Position numbers and translations under genes: made by a program. A stretch of 64,000 bases of DNA from Pseudomonadaceae bacterium (lineage in GTDB: Bacteria; Pseudomonadota; Gammaproteobacteria; Pseudomonadales; Azotimanducaceae): NCBI GenBank assembly GCA_024743435.1, contig JANSWO010000005.1, positions 124,001-188,000 of the forward strand. The letters are read 5' to 3'. This document shows, piece by piece, positions 1-9,073 of this stretch. Below the pieces are notes generated by a model. It had not been told where the DNA came from and did not search any database. It was given only the letters and a program-made list of their open reading frames with translations. The first letter of the stretch is position 1. Each line of letters begins with the position of its first letter.

Positions 1-52
1 GACAAAGATCAGGAAGGCTATGCCGAAAAAAGGGGTAGCAATTCAGCGAACA

Positions 53-178
53 CCCGCAGGGATGCGGGTGCCACACAGCTGATCTCAGCTATCGTGGGCA
101 CATGGAGGTGCCCACCCGCCGGCGGATGACTCCGCCGGTCGTAAGAGAGCGCAAGCACTAGGACGTGCGCAGCGCGGG
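53..178 (+). repeat. Three-hairpin dispersed repeat, copy A
   Basis: Three short hairpins follow one another: CCCGCA/TGCGGG at 53-68, GTGGGCAC/GTGCCCAC at 94-115 and CCGGCGGA/TCCGCCGG at 119-138. A conserved tail at 139-158 starts tcgtaagagagcg. The same tail and hairpin order recur near 33.33-33.49 kb (inverted) and 33.74-33.89 kb. No reading frame is supported here. It looks like a REP-like intergenic element of unknown role. Confidence 0.7.
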
Positions 179-342
179 TAAAGAGTCCGCCGCCAATACC
201 CGCAGTCGCTTTTCTATCTCACGACCCCAACCCCGGCACCCGGTTAGCGACGACATCCATCAGCCGCACGCCCTCTCGAGCATTTTTTCAATCGCTTCGC
301 GCTTGGGAAAACGCACTGCCGCTGTTCCGAGATTCTAAGCCC

Positions 343-395
343 GTCGATTTTTGCATAGTCCGAGTGCGCTGCACTCGGCCTATGCAAAAGTCGAC
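343..395. repeat. 53-nt near-perfect palindrome
   Basis: Two 25-nt arms (343-367 and 371-395) are inverted copies with two mismatches and a 3-nt gct loop. It lies just downstream of the 3' end of the TonB receptor gene and next to a separate terminator hairpin. It could fold as a very stable RNA hairpin on either strand. Its function is unknown. Confidence 0.75.
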
Positions 396-400
396 GTTAA

Positions 401-429
401 AAAAAAGGGCCGGCATAGCCGACCCTTTT
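401..429 (-). terminator. Rho-independent terminator of the TonB receptor gene
   Basis: Read on the minus strand, AAAAGGGtCGGC pairs with GCCGgCCCTTTT and is followed by a run of T. It sits about 40 bases after the stop codon of the receptor gene. The remaining bases between 1 and 470 hold the repeat and the palindrome listed separately, and no gene. Confidence 0.8.
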
Positions 430-470
430 GATCCAACCCGCCGCATGGCAGCGGGTGTTCAGCTGACTAA

Positions 471-2828
471 TTACAGCCGGTACGTCGCGGTGAAGATCAC
501 CTGACGCGGACGGACAATACCACCGAAGAGGTCACGACCATCGGTACCGCCTGGCTTATCAGCCTGGCCACCCTGGTAGTACTCGTTAGACAGGTTTCGG
601 CCAACAACCGAGAAGTCCCACATACCGTCAGTGGTGCTCAGAGCCAGTCGAGCGTTGTAACGCCAGAAGCTGTCCTGAATCGCCAACGGATTGTTGTTGG
701 TGTTGGTCTGATACTCATCTGAGTAGATAGCCTCTGCTGCGAGCGACAACGCCCACGCATCATTGAGTGCGCGGTAGTAGTCAAAGCCGAGAGAGCCCTG
801 AATTTCAGGAGCACGCGTCAGCGGCTCACCGCTGAGATCGCGCGTACCCGTAACCGGATCACACTGAGGATCAACGGTTGGGCTACAGGCTGCGCCTGGG
901 AAGTCATCGTACTCGCCTTCGTTGAAGCCAACTTGGCCACGCAGGGTGAGCCCATCGGTTGCAGCGTAGATGGTTTCGATTTCAAGGCCTGTGGTCGTCG
1001 CGGTCGCCGCGTTGTCTACCGAGAACGACGTGGTTGCAGAGTCAAAGACACTGATCTGGATATCGTTGAACTCATAGCGATAGGCCGTGGCGTTCAGACG
1101 AAGCCGACCATCAGCCAACGTGCTCTTGATACCGAGTTCAAAGCCTTCCGCATCTTCCGGTTGGAACACCAGCGAATCACCGGTCGAAGATGAACTGAGC
1201 ACAGTGTTGGTGGAGAAACCACCAGACTTGTAACCCGTCTTGTATGCACCCCAGATAGTCATGTCGTCATTCGGACGCCAGGTCAGCGTTACCTCAGGAG
1301 ACACTTCCGTGTCGTCGAAGTCGCTAGAAAGCACAACGCCTTCGGGAGACAGAATGTTCAGGACCGGGCCGAAGACGAAGTGAACGTAAGTGTTCGACTG
1401 CGCGGCTTCTTTCTGGTCGTCCGTGTAGCGTGCTCCAGCGGTGAGTTCCCACTGCTCGTTGATGTTCCAGATCGCCTGGCCATAGACCGAGTAGGAATCG
1501 CTGTCTACGGTAGACACGCCTTCCCAGGTGTTGCTGAAACCCGTGATCGGATCAAAGCCCAGGGCGGCGATTTTGCCGGCGTTGTCGGAGTTACGCTCGA
1601 AAGTCTCGTAGAACGCACCGACCATATAGTTCACAGGAGAATCAAACTGGGTGAGCAGCCGCACTTCCTGCGAAAGCTGCTTCTGGTCTTCCCACTGAGC
1701 GCCGAGAAGATTGTTGTAGACCGTGCCGTCGAAGTTATCGAAACGGAAATAGTCGTAGTCCATGAAGCCAGTAACCGAGGTAAGGGTACCCCAGTCGAGG
1801 TCGTACTCGATGTTCAGGGTAGCCAGCTTGCTGTCGAATTCACCGACCGGGTCACCGTTGCCGATGTCGCGGCTGTAGGCAGCTGCGAGTTCTCGCGGCA
1901 GCGAACCGTTTGACGCGTTGCCATCTAGCTTGCAATCGCCGAACGGATCAAAAAGGCCGTTGCTCACAGGGAGCGCGCCGGAACAGTTGTTGTTCTCGTT
2001 GGTCTGAAAGCTGTCCGAATCGAGTCTCGTCAACAGGTACTTGAGGGTCACCTGCAAGCGATCGGTCGGGTTCCAGTCGAGAGTCAATCGAGCAGCGGCC
2101 GTCCGCTCGGAGCCCAAGTCCTCAGCACCACCAGGATAATCGAAGGGTTCCACCGGGTTCACTTCACCGCCGCTGTTTTCGATGAAAGCGGCGTTGTTTT
2201 TCAACCAGCCCTCAGCGTCTGCGAGGCGAAACGCAAGTCGCGCGTTCAGCGTTTCGGACAAAGCGCCTGAAACCATGCCTTCGATGATGGTTTCCTGAGC
2301 TTCAGTCTCATAACCAAACGATAGCTTGGTTTCGAACTCTTCGGTTGGCATAGCGCTGATCGCGGAGATCACGCCGGCGGGGCTGTTCTTTCCGAAAAAC
2401 AGTGCCTGCGGTCCTTTCAAAACCTCGACGGTGCCAAGATCAAAGAACGCCTGACGCACGATGTGGCCGCGGTCGACCTGTACGCCATCAATGTTAACGC
2501 CAACACTGGACTCGATGCCCGGATCCAGGCTTGTAGAGCCATAGCCACGCACGACAAAGTTAGCGCCGTTACCAGAAGAGCCCGGGTACATGGCAACCTG
2601 GGTTGCCAGATCCGCGATCTCATTCAGATTGGTTGCGCCATAGCGCTCGATGCTCTCGGCATCAAACGCCTGAATGGCCACAGGAACGTCCTGTGCAGAT
2701 TCCTCCCGCTTACGGGCGGTAACGACTACCTCTTCAATCGCTGGTGCGGCTGACAGAGGCGTCGCGTCGATAGCGACTATCGACAGAACAAGCAGGCCAG
2801 CGGCCAGCTTGATAAAACAGTCTCTCAT
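471..2828 (-). CDS. TonB-dependent outer membrane receptor
   Basis: The protein has 785 residues, typical of TonB-dependent receptors. It starts with a signal peptide (about residues 1-28) and continues with a TonB-box-like EEVVVTA and a plug domain with GPQALFFGKNSP. A long beta-barrel follows and ends in an aromatic-rich strand (TATYRL). A GGGGA Shine-Dalgarno lies six bases before the ATG. It should import a substrate across the outer membrane using TonB energy; the substrate cannot be read from sequence. The gene upstream on the same strand encodes an NTF2-like protein, and two cytochrome P450s lie nearby. This resembles receptor-plus-catabolism clusters for hydrophobic organic compounds more than a siderophore locus, though that is inference. 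Confidence 0.9.
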   Translation of the reverse strand: MRDCFIKLAAGLLVLSIVAIDATPLSAAPAIEEVVVTARKREESAQDVPVAIQAFDAESIERYGATNLNEIADLATQVAMYPGSSGNGANFVVRGYGSTSLDPGIESSVGVNIDGVQVDRGHIVRQAFFDLGTVEVLKGPQALFFGKNSPAGVISAISAMPTEEFETKLSFGYETEAQETIIEGMVSGALSETLNARLAFRLADAEGWLKNNAAFIENSGGEVNPVEPFDYPGGAEDLGSERTAAARLTLDWNPTDRLQVTLKYLLTRLDSDSFQTNENNNCSGALPVSNGLFDPFGDCKLDGNASNGSLPRELAAAYSRDIGNGDPVGEFDSKLATLNIEYDLDWGTLTSVTGFMDYDYFRFDNFDGTVYNNLLGAQWEDQKQLSQEVRLLTQFDSPVNYMVGAFYETFERNSDNAGKIAALGFDPITGFSNTWEGVSTVDSDSYSVYGQAIWNINEQWELTAGARYTDDQKEAAQSNTYVHFVFGPVLNILSPEGVVLSSDFDDTEVSPEVTLTWRPNDDMTIWGAYKTGYKSGGFSTNTVLSSSSTGDSLVFQPEDAEGFELGIKSTLADGRLRLNATAYRYEFNDIQISVFDSATTSFSVDNAATATTTGLEIETIYAATDGLTLRGQVGFNEGEYDDFPGAACSPTVDPQCDPVTGTRDLSGEPLTRAPEIQGSLGFDYYRALNDAWALSLAAEAIYSDEYQTNTNNNPLAIQDSFWRYNARLALSTTDGMWDFSVVGRNLSNEYYQGGQADKPGGTDGRDLFGGIVRPRQVIFTATYRL

Positions 2829-2965
2829 CTGAAATCCCCGTTGTTTCCGGCCGAAACCGGATTCTCTCCAAAGCAGCTGGCGAAACGCCGGCTACCACTT
2901 TTTGATCGAAGCGAGCTTCGATCCGAAACTCTCAAAGCCCAAATGCCGGTGACTCGCCAGCAGGC

Positions 2966-3517
2966 TCAAACCAATTCCACGCCCCCCGCTTCTTGCATCA
3001 TTTGCGTCAGCGGGTCTGCTTCGTGCCGATCCCCGCGAGCCAACCCGTCAAAGGGAGGCCCAGCCAGAATCGCAGTTGCGGCGGCGTTCTGATTCCAATC
3101 CATCACCACCTGGCGGTGCGACATTTTCCACACATCAGCGCGTTTCTCAAAGCGGTCGAGATAGCGCCCAATGTAGGTCATTTCCTGATCATCGCCGTCC
3201 GCTGCAGCGCGGTAGTGATAAGCGGTCACATAGGTCTCAACAAACGCTCGATCGCCGGTAAACACGTAACTCGTATTGCCGATCTTGTGTTGCGTATAAC
3301 GGTAAGCGCGAATACCCGTGGGCAGGGAAGCGCAAAACTCGTGCGCGGCACCATTGAAGCCGCCATAGGCGACCGTCGCGTCCGGCCAGTAGCAGGCTTT
3401 CAGGGCAGCCTCATCGGCACGATCAACGCCCTGACAATGAACCGCCAGCACGTCAGAGATCGCCAGACGATCGGCGATCTCAGCAGCTTCTGGAACTGCG
3501 CCAACCACTCGCTCCAT
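2966..3517 (-). CDS. NTF2-like (SnoaL-type) protein
   Basis: This 183-residue protein has the NTF2/SnoaL alpha-beta cone fold signature: QGVDRAD near residue 30, YWPDA near 43-47, a TQHKIG histidine motif near 75-80, and GRYLDRFEKR before a W-x-x-S-H-R strand. The family includes dehydratases, isomerases and non-enzymatic proteins, so no reaction is assigned. I chose the ATG at 3517 because GGGGAGAG lies just upstream; a longer frame reaches 3721 but its extra residues do not look conserved. It is transcribed toward the TonB receptor (137-base gap) and divergently from a paralogue at 3721. The pair probably arose by duplication. Confidence 0.82.
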   Translation of the reverse strand: MERVVGAVPEAAEIADRLAISDVLAVHCQGVDRADEAALKACYWPDATVAYGGFNGAAHEFCASLPTGIRAYRYTQHKIGNTSYVFTGDRAFVETYVTAYHYRAAADGDDQEMTYIGRYLDRFEKRADVWKMSHRQVVMDWNQNAAATAILAGPPFDGLARGDRHEADPLTQMMQEAGGVELV

Positions 3518-3720
3518 ATCTCTCCCCAGTAAAAGTTGCCCCGGCAACCCTGCAAGGCGCCACAATCGGCGCAAAGCCGGTCTCGAAAGTTGATCGCGGC
3601 CACCCGCGCTCGGGCCCTCGAAAACCCAACGGCGGAGATTACCGTCAGTTGTGCTTGTTTTCGAGTGTTCTGTTGGACACCATTTCCGCTGCAGTTCAGA
3701 CCCCTTCAGGAGAGCAGCCA

Positions 3721-4266
3721 ATGACCAATCCCGAACAGAGCGCTGCCCGGCAGCAACGCCTGCTGGATGCGGCCGACAAGCTGGAGATCATGGATCTTTC
3801 AGCTACCTATATGCGCGGCCTGGATCGGCTTGATGGCGAGATCCAGGCAACTGTCTTTTGGCCGGACGCCTACCTCGATTACGGGATCTACGAAGGCAAC
3901 GCGGAGGATTTTGTTGCCTACTGTCAGAACGCGCTAGCGAATCATGATGCGAACCAACACATGCTGGGCCAGATCCAGATAGAGCTTGACGGTGATGAGG
4001 CGTGGGGAGAGGTCTACTACCAGGCGTACCATCGGTATGCGGATGACGCGTCAGACAACCGCGATCTGTTCATCGCAGGCCGCTACATCGATCGCTACGA
4101 GCGCAGAAACGAAGAATGGCGCATCAGCTACCGAGCCGAGCTCGTGGACTGGGTACGCGAGGGTCCTGCGGCAGATGCCTGGTTTGAAGGTAGCGATATG
4201 ATAATCGGCCAACGCAAGCCCGATGACCTGCTCTACGACCGAGCGAGGATGCGCAAGACAACTTAG
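3721..4266 (+). CDS. NTF2-like (SnoaL-type) protein, divergent paralogue
   Basis: This 181-residue protein shares the motif order of its divergent neighbour: RGLDRLD (about 32-38), FWPDA (46-50), an NQHMLG histidine motif (79-83) and GRYIDRYERR followed by EWRISYR. The ATG at 3721 is preceded by AGGAGAG at good spacing, so the frame upstream of it is not used. The 203 bases between the two NTF2 genes should hold both promoters. A conserved Asp and His suggest a possible hydratase or isomerase pocket, but the substrate is unknown. The two differ enough that a heteromer or two steps on related substrates are both possible. Confidence 0.83.
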   Translation: MTNPEQSAARQQRLLDAADKLEIMDLSATYMRGLDRLDGEIQATVFWPDAYLDYGIYEGNAEDFVAYCQNALANHDANQHMLGQIQIELDGDEAWGEVYYQAYHRYADDASDNRDLFIAGRYIDRYERRNEEWRISYRAELVDWVREGPAADAWFEGSDMIIGQRKPDDLLYDRARMRKTT

Positions 4267-4286
4267 CCGTCCCACAACGGCCGACC

Positions 4287-4330
4287 GGTTGTCGGTTGTC
4301 GGTTGTCGGTTGTCGGTTGTCGGTTGTCGG
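4287..4330 (+). repeat. Heptanucleotide tandem repeat, six ggttgtc units
   Basis: Six perfect ggttgtc units run from 4287 to 4328 and a partial unit follows. They lie between the NTF2-like gene and the DUF6151 gene. Seven is not a multiple of three, so unit changes would shift any frame reading through them. The preferred start of the next gene lies 113 bases downstream, so the array is more likely in its leader. Confidence 0.9.
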
Positions 4331-4442
4331 GGAAAACCTTGCGGAAAACCGAGTTAAAGAGTGTACAAACGCATCCATCGGTATAACCGAACTCTTCGAT
4401 CAGGCAGTAGACGCCGGCGCGCTACACTGTCAATCTCGAAGG

Positions 4443-5071
<629 letters not shown>

Positions 5072-5075
<4 letters not shown>

Positions 5076-5911
5076 CCCCGACTAGCTAGCCAATCGAGCG
5101 CCCACTTGCGCCCATCCTGCGAAGCAACCCAGGCCAGAGAATTGGCCAGGAATCGTCTAAACGATGCTGATCCGTAGGTCGAGGGTCCATCACCAATATC
5201 CGTGGCAACCACCGCTGAACGGCCCGCAGCGTTAGCCCAGGCGACGAGGTCGCTGCCTTTGGGATGTGTCCAATTTGCCTGCTGATCGGCCGGGGCCAGC
5301 GGCGGCGGCGAAAAGTTTCCCTGCACAAAATCATAGTCAGCCCGCAACAGGGGCAGCACCGATGCCTCAAAGCCAGCGGTTTTCAGGTAGAGCTCGTCCG
5401 TCACGGTGAAGCCGGCCTGCAATCCGTCGAGCGTTGGATGCTCACCTTGCGCCGACAGCGCAACCGTCGCATTCGGCAGAGGACCGTGGGCGCCGCGATA
5501 GCCGGAGCCAGGCACCAGTTCACCATCCACCATCGTGTCCGTTAACTGGAACGAACTGCCACTGATCTGTCGCCACAGAGGCCAGAATGGCCATTGCACC
5601 GTGCCATGATTGAGCATGACAATGCCGGTGCCGCGAGACAGCAGCCCTTCGATAGCCTGACTGTATTGGCTGGTCGGTGCGCCTTGTTCATCGGCCAGAT
5701 CGTGCACCGCGCCGATGCCCGGGATGCCACACATATCGTAGAACAGCACCGCATCCCAACGATCGGCGTCAGCGGCCGCCAGCACAACCTGGGCTGCAGG
5801 GTGCTCTACGAGGCACGTGTTGACGCCGTCGAGCGACGCCAGCATCTCCTGGAAGGCATCGTGCGCAAACGCATGCCCCTTACACACAACCAGCACTTCA
5901 AGTGCAGCCAT
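5072..5911 (-). CDS. ThuA-like domain protein
   Basis: This 279-residue protein resembles the ThuA (trehalose utilisation-like) family, which has a glutamine amidotransferase-like flavodoxin fold. Visible landmarks are LVVCKGHAF at the start, WDAVLFYDMCG near residue 55, GTGIVMLNHG near 95, HPTLDGL, and DIGDGPSTYG near the end. There is no signal peptide, so it is probably cytoplasmic. GGGAGAG before the ATG fixes the start. It is divergent from the P450 gene at 6010 and may share its promoter region. ThuA proteins are linked to sugar or keto-sugar metabolism in some bacteria; the role here is unknown. Confidence 0.8.
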
Positions 5912-5937
5912 ACCGTCTCTCCCGGCGTTCGATTTGT

Positions 5938-5966
5938 TTGACAGAAGAAAACCATCAACATAGCTT
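5938..5966 (+). promoter_or_regulatory. Candidate sigma-70 promoter for the P450 gene
   Basis: A perfect TTGACA (5938-5943) is followed after 17 bases by TAGCTT (5961-5966), about 44 bases before the P450 start codon. The -35 box is ideal and the -10 box is weak, so this is a candidate by eye only. Confidence 0.35.
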
Positions 5967-6009
5967 CTTTTATGAATCGACTATGCCGGTTTAACGGGAG
6001 AGAACCAAC

Positions 6010-7293
6010 ATGGCCACTTCAGACCAGGAATCGCTGACCGTAAACGACGTCAACCTCTTCGACCCACAGGTTCAGCAGTGCCCGTTTGACGCGTATCGGG
6101 TGCTACGCGATGAGGCGCCGGTCTACCAATGCCCTGCTACCGGCATGTACGTCATATCTCGCTTCGACGATGTGAAACGCGTGCTGACAGACCCCGTCAC
6201 GTTCACCAATCAAACCGCGCGCCTCAATGCGAACGCCAAGCCCAGCGAGCGACAGCAGAAAGTGAATGACCTGTTCAAGTCTGAGGGCTGGTTGCCAGCA
6301 CCCACGCTCGCCGGCAGAGATGACCCAAACCACAAGCAAATGCGGGCGATGTTCAATGACGCATTCCGGCCCAAAAAGATTCAGGCCATGGACCCGGAGG
6401 TGCATGACCTGGCGTACAGCCTGATCGATGACTTCATTGACGACGGCCACTGCGAGTTCGTCAGCCAGTTTGCGGTGCCACTGCCGCTGGTGATCATCGG
6501 CCGCCAGATGGGTGCGGACCCCAAAGACATCTGGAAGATCAAAGACTGGACCAACGCCTTCTTCCACCGCATCTCGATGATGCTCGCGGAGGAAGACGAA
6601 CTAGGAACAGTGCGCAAAGAGATCGAAGCCCAGCACTACTTTCAGCCCATCTTCGAGCGCTTGCGCGAGCAACCGAATGACACGCTGCTGAGCGAACTCG
6701 TCAATTCCGTGATCGAGGAGTGGGGGCGACCGCTAAACGACAACGAACTACACGCCGAAATGATGGCAGACACGTTTGTCGGTGGCAGCGAAACCAGCAC
6801 CAACGCCCTGTCCGCCGGTGTGAAGCTGCTGATCGAGAACCCCAACGTCTGGGACAAGCTGAAGAGCAACCCAGATCGATACATGAAGAACTTTTGCGAA
6901 GAAGTGCTACGCCTCGAGTCTCCGGTTCAGAGCCTGATGCGCGCGACAGCCGTCGATGTCGAGATAGCGGGCACGCAAATCCCGGCCAATTCGCTCATCA
7001 ATGTCCGCTATGCCGCGGCCAACCGGGACGAGCGCAAATTCGACAATCCCGACGAGATTAACCTGGAGCGAAAAGGTGCTGGCGGCCACATGGCATTCGG
7101 CTCTGGGGTACACCACTGCCTGGGCGCACCGCTTGCTCGGCGTGAGCTGCATTGGAGCTTTACCGCGTTAACGGAAAAGATAGATGAGATGCGTTTCGCC
7201 GACGGCAAAAACGACTTCACCTATCACCCCCACTATCTCCTGCGCTCACTGAAACAACTACACATTGAGTTCACACCTGCGACTTCAACATAA
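6010..7293 (+). CDS. Cytochrome P450 (class I bacterial type)
   Basis: The 427-residue soluble P450 shows the I-helix motif VGGSETSTN (oxygen activation), the K-helix EEVLRLESP with its ExxR pair, and the haem loop FGSGVHHCLG with the ligand Cys near residue 370. There is no membrane anchor, as usual for bacterial class I enzymes, so it needs a ferredoxin and reductase that are not in this window. GGGAGAG precedes the ATG. P450s hydroxylate hydrophobic compounds such as terpenes, steroids or alkyl chains; the substrate is not predictable here. The DUF427 gene 50 bases downstream is co-directional and may be co-transcribed. Confidence 0.95.
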   Translation: MATSDQESLTVNDVNLFDPQVQQCPFDAYRVLRDEAPVYQCPATGMYVISRFDDVKRVLTDPVTFTNQTARLNANAKPSERQQKVNDLFKSEGWLPAPTLAGRDDPNHKQMRAMFNDAFRPKKIQAMDPEVHDLAYSLIDDFIDDGHCEFVSQFAVPLPLVIIGRQMGADPKDIWKIKDWTNAFFHRISMMLAEEDELGTVRKEIEAQHYFQPIFERLREQPNDTLLSELVNSVIEEWGRPLNDNELHAEMMADTFVGGSETSTNALSAGVKLLIENPNVWDKLKSNPDRYMKNFCEEVLRLESPVQSLMRATAVDVEIAGTQIPANSLINVRYAAANRDERKFDNPDEINLERKGAGGHMAFGSGVHHCLGAPLARRELHWSFTALTEKIDEMRFADGKNDFTYHPHYLLRSLKQLHIEFTPATST

Positions 7294-7343
7294 CGCTCTG
7301 CGTGCCCGCGAGTTGGCGGGTGCGAGCACGATGGAGCGTTGCC

Positions 7344-7916
7344 ATGACCGACCACAGCCCAACCGGCATTGTTCTGCTGGAAGAGGACAACAGAGTCCGC
7401 GCGGCGCGTAGCCACTGGCGCTACTACGGCCAACGTCGGCCAGACTTCGCCGCGCAACCCGAGCGCGGTCAGCAATCGGTCTGGGACTTTCCAAGACCAC
7501 CCCGGATGATCTGGTGCGACAAGGAGATTCGGGTGGAGCACCGATCACGCGTCGTGGCGCGCAGTCTGCGGGCTGTGCGCGTCGAGGAAACCGCCGGCGC
7601 CCCCACCTATTACCTGCCACCCGAAGACGTAGACGAAACGCTGATCACCTACGGCGACGTAGCCTCAGTATGCGAATGGAAAGGCGCTGCTCAAACGCTC
7701 AGCGTGAGAGGCGTTGCGGGCGCGGGCTGGCGCTACGTACAGATGTTCCCGGCCTTTGCCGAGCTATACCTTTGGCCGTCTTTCTACCCAGGCAAACTTG
7801 ACTGCTTTGTGGGCGTTGAGAAGGTTATCGCCCAACCAGGCGGATTTTACGGCGGTTGGGTTACCAAGGACCTCGCGGGCCCAATCAAAGGGGAGCCCGG
7901 GTCCTCGGCGTGGTAG
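7344..7916 (+). CDS. DUF427 domain protein
   Basis: The 190-residue product carries one DUF427 domain, recognisable by RPPRMIWCDKEIRVEH, ARSLRAVRVEE, PTYYLPPEDVD and the C-terminal FYPGKLDCFVGVEKV. The fold is a small beta-tent of unknown biochemical role, probably cytoplasmic. The start at 7344 has ATGGAG upstream; a longer frame from 7302 adds only a basic, unconserved stretch. It follows the P450 gene by 50 bases on the same strand. It ends seven bases from the stop of the convergent dksA-like gene, with no obvious terminator between them. Confidence 0.85.
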   Translation: MTDHSPTGIVLLEEDNRVRAARSHWRYYGQRRPDFAAQPERGQQSVWDFPRPPRMIWCDKEIRVEHRSRVVARSLRAVRVEETAGAPTYYLPPEDVDETLITYGDVASVCEWKGAAQTLSVRGVAGAGWRYVQMFPAFAELYLWPSFYPGKLDCFVGVEKVIAQPGGFYGGWVTKDLAGPIKGEPGSSAW

Positions 7917-7923
7917 TTCGGGC

Positions 7924-8826
7924 TTAGTCGCGATCCGTGAAGTGTCGCTCTGACATTTCATGTCGTTCCTGGGCTTCGAGGCACAGCGTCGCAATCGGGC
8001 GAGCCTCAAGCCGCTTCAGGCCGATCTCCTCACCGGTTTCCTCACAGTAGCCATATTCACCGTTATCTACTCGAGCGAGAGCCGAGTCGATTTTCCGCAG
8101 CAACTTGCGCTCGCGGTCTCGAGCCTTGAGTTCCAGCCCAAACTCGCTTTCCTGGGTCGCTCGATCGTTTGGGTCCGGGAAGTTTGAAACCTCGTCCTGC
8201 AGATGGTTGATCGTGCGATCGACCTCTTCCATCAGCTCGCGCTTCCAGTTCAGCAGAATCTTGCGGAAGTGCTCGAGCTGATCGTCGCTCATGTACTCCT
8301 CGTTCTTACGAGGCTCGTAGGGTTCAACGCCATGCACGGGGCCAGACATAACGTCGCCACTGGGCCGCCGCGCCAGTGGCGAAGGCTTTGGTGCCTGTCG
8401 GGCTGCCGCTCTTTTGGCCGCTGCTTCCTTCGATGGCAATTTGCGCGGTGCAGCCTTCTCGGCAGCCTTCTTTGCCGCCGCTTTCTTAGAATCTGCCTTT
8501 TTTGCTGCCGGTGCTTTCTTAGCCGCCGCTTTCGGCTTGGTGGCTTTGCTCACGGCTTTTTTGGCTTTAGCTGTGCCTTTTGCTGCTGCGCTGCTCGCGG
8601 CCTTCTTGGTCGCGGGGGCTTTCTTTGCGGTAGTAGCTTTCTTAGCCTTAGCCGCCGCAGCGCTCTTCTCCGCCGCAGCGCTCTTCTCCGCCGCAGCGCT
8701 CTTTTTAGCTACCGCCTTCTTCTTAGCCACTGCCTTTTTCTTGGCAGGCGCTTTTTTTGCTTTGGCAGCCGCTTTTTTGGCGGCCGGCTTTGCTTTGCCT
8801 TTGGCCGGCGTCTTTTTCTCTGCCAT
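7924..8826 (-). CDS. dksA: DksA-family RNA polymerase-binding regulator with Lys/Ala-rich extension
   Basis: Residues about 175-300 are a clear DksA domain: a coiled coil with the acidic tip motif DPNDRATQE (about 218-226), then GYCEETGEEIGLKRLEARP. DksA enters the RNA polymerase secondary channel and acts with ppGpp. Of the four zinc-finger cysteines of E. coli DksA, only two remain (C261, C282); the others are T264 and A285. Two-cysteine forms are common in alphaproteobacteria. Residues 1-150 are an Ala/Lys/Pro-rich, histone H1-like tail absent from the roughly 151-residue E. coli protein, though comparable tails occur in some Xanthomonadales. The tail includes a tandem AAAEKS coding repeat. 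The usual sfsA and gluQ neighbours are missing. Confidence 0.88.
   Translation of the reverse strand: MAEKKTPAKGKAKPAAKKAAAKAKKAPAKKKAVAKKKAVAKKSAAAEKSAAAEKSAAAAKAKKATTAKKAPATKKAASSAAAKGTAKAKKAVSKATKPKAAAKKAPAAKKADSKKAAAKKAAEKAAPRKLPSKEAAAKRAAARQAPKPSPLARRPSGDVMSGPVHGVEPYEPRKNEEYMSDDQLEHFRKILLNWKRELMEEVDRTINHLQDEVSNFPDPNDRATQESEFGLELKARDRERKLLRKIDSALARVDNGEYGYCEETGEEIGLKRLEARPIATLCLEAQERHEMSERHFTDRD
8654..8703 (-). repeat. 18-bp tandem repeat inside the dksA-like gene
   Basis: The unit gccgcagcgctcttctcc is repeated about 2.7 times and encodes KSAAAE steps of the basic tail. The length keeps frame, so copy-number change would only lengthen or shorten the tail. Confidence 0.85.
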
Positions 8827-8954
8827 CGTAGTACCCGTATTGGTCGTGTTCGCGAATGGAACCCACCGATTTGTGCCGGCGCAATGACTAGCCCGACAAC
8901 AGGCGGTGCAAAAATAGACGCGGCATCATACTGAACCCGCGGAAAGTTTCCAGC

Positions 8955-8989
8955 GGAGATTCTATTGTGCGATGCACAATGGAATCTCC
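8955..8989. promoter_or_regulatory. Inverted repeat in the dksA-like/P450 divergent region
   Basis: Two 16-bp arms (8955-8970 and 8974-8989) around a gat spacer match with one mismatch. The site lies 129 bases upstream of the dksA-like start and 85 bases upstream of the P450 start at 9074. No T-run follows, so an operator or mRNA hairpin is more likely than a terminator. Confidence 0.5.
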
Positions 8990-9073
8990 AGCCAGCACGC
9001 AGCTAGGGCTCGTTTTTCAACGTGAGTGCTCAGGCTATAGTGGCGCTGGCCAACAATTGTTGAGAAACACAGC

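Noticed and set aside
53-178. CRISPR-like array
   Set aside because: The repeats are dissimilar hairpins without regular spacers, and no cas gene is present.
8203-8934. Plus-strand Cys/Leu/Arg- or Ala/Phe-rich frames over the dksA-like gene
   Set aside because: They are antisense readings of the Lys/Ala tail.
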